A DNA stretch of 64,000 nt from positions 166,628 through 230,627 of the forward strand of contig NZ_JACYUD010000002.1 in the NCBI RefSeq assembly GCF_014841565.1, written 5' to 3'. This stretch comes from Rhizobium sp. CFBP 8762. Its GTDB lineage: Bacteria; Pseudomonadota; Alphaproteobacteria; Rhizobiales; Rhizobiaceae. The translations under genes and the position numbers were made by a program. Under the pieces are notes generated by a model that worked only from the letters and a program-made list of their open reading frames with translations, made no database searches and had not been told where the DNA came from. Positions 63,628-64,000 of this stretch are shown here, one piece after another; within the stretch, counting starts at the first letter, position 1, and each line of letters opens with the position of its first letter.

Positions 63628-64000
63628 ATGGCCACAGTTCATACACAAACCGACTTTGCAAAAGGCGTTATGCCTGATGCCGGCAGTTCATACGATATGG
63701 GCGACGCGTCGCCCGGCAAGATTGCTGTTGCCATTGTCATTGCACGCACGGTCGAGTTCTTTGACTTTTTCGTGTATGCCATCGCCTCTGTCCTCGTTTT
63801 CCCCACGCTGTTTTTCAACGCACCAGACCCGGTCACTGGGATGCTCTACTCCTTCGCCGTTTTTTCCGTTGCGTTTCTGGCACGTCCGCTGGGCTCGCTG
63901 CTTTTCAACGAAATCGGACGCAGTTTCGGGCGCGGTGTCAAACTGACTGCCGCGCTGCTGATGCTGGGCGGGTCTACCATTGCTGTCAGTTTCCTGCCGA
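63628..64000 (+). CDS. MFS transporter, metabolite:H+ symporter type (partial)
   Basis: The first 124 residues are present. After a 30-residue soluble start come IARTVEFFDFFVYAIASVLVFP, VAFLARPLGSLLFNEIGRSFGR and LMLGGSTIAVSFLP. The FFDFFVY and RPLGS...G.GR motifs are those of the MHS family (ProP/ShiA/KgtP-like) symporters. GGGGGAAGAG precedes the ATG. The substrate cannot be told from this part; the gene continues past the window. Confidence 0.85.
   Translation, partial: MATVHTQTDFAKGVMPDAGSSYDMGDASPGKIAVAIVIARTVEFFDFFVYAIASVLVFPTLFFNAPDPVTGMLYSFAVFSVAFLARPLGSLLFNEIGRSFGRGVKLTAALLMLGGSTIAVSFLP

Noticed and set aside
1-64000. CRISPR arrays, tRNA, rRNA, transposases, integrases or prophage genes
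   Set aside because: No regularly spaced direct repeats, no tRNA cloverleaf with CCA-type ends, and no recognisable mobile-element protein was found on either strand.

Overview
The window looks like a chromosomal piece of an alphaproteobacterium of the order Hyphomicrobiales (Rhizobiales). The basis is the GC-rich codon use, the complete urt urea-transport operon, a rut pyrimidine-degradation operon, a cyoABCD-SURF1 block, and three short palindromic repeats of types common between rhizobial and Brucella-like genes. The genus cannot be fixed from this sequence. No tRNA, rRNA, CRISPR array, transposase or phage gene was seen.

Region 1 (1-20.8 kb) is a surface-polysaccharide locus. A long minus-strand operon (11.3 to 1.1 kb) carries a Wzy-like polymerase, a Wzx-like flippase, two glycosyltransferases, a class III aminotransferase, a secreted DUF4038 glycosidase-like protein, a sugar-nucleotide SDR and a DUF4910 peptidase-like protein. 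A C-methyltransferase-type gene (cut by the window start) and an RmlC-like epimerase lie beside it. An orphan LuxR-type regulator with a degenerate receiver, a GDP-fucose synthase, three overlapping GT4 genes and a convergent operon (WecA/MraY-like initiating transferase, GT2, YdcF, acetyltransferase) complete it. The inferred product is a fucose-containing, acetylated, possibly branched-deoxysugar polymer made by a Wzx/Wzy route.

Region 2 (21-31 kb) is nitrogen scavenging: urtEDCBA on the minus strand, and divergently a 1126-residue protein fusing an NCS1-type permease, an eight-cysteine cluster, a histidine kinase and a receiver, followed by a LuxR-type response regulator. This is the most unusual gene in the window.

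Region 3 (31-42.9 kb) is an amino-sugar regulon around a divergent promoter at 38.9-39.05 kb. Leftward: murQ, a sugar ABC transporter, an oxidoreductase, a ROK kinase and cutC. Rightward: a BadF-type kinase, a GntR regulator, a SIS-domain deaminase and nagA. Each promoter arm holds an identical 14-bp element in inverted orientation. Together they would import GlcNAc/MurNAc-type sugars and convert them to fructose-6-phosphate.

Region 4 (43-50.7 kb) holds a Zn/Cd/Pb P-type ATPase with a textbook MerR-type promoter but no MerR gene, then rutABCDEF with a sigma-54-like promoter, then a convergent acuI-type acrylyl-CoA reductase. Rut turns uracil into usable nitrogen plus 3-hydroxypropionate, and AcuI could handle the carbon product.

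Region 5 (50.9-64 kb) holds a membrane diguanylate cyclase, a ribose/inositol-type ABC sugar operon with an isomerase and a dehydrogenase, the cyoABCD ubiquinol oxidase with a SURF1 assembly factor, and the start of an MFS symporter gene cut by the window end.
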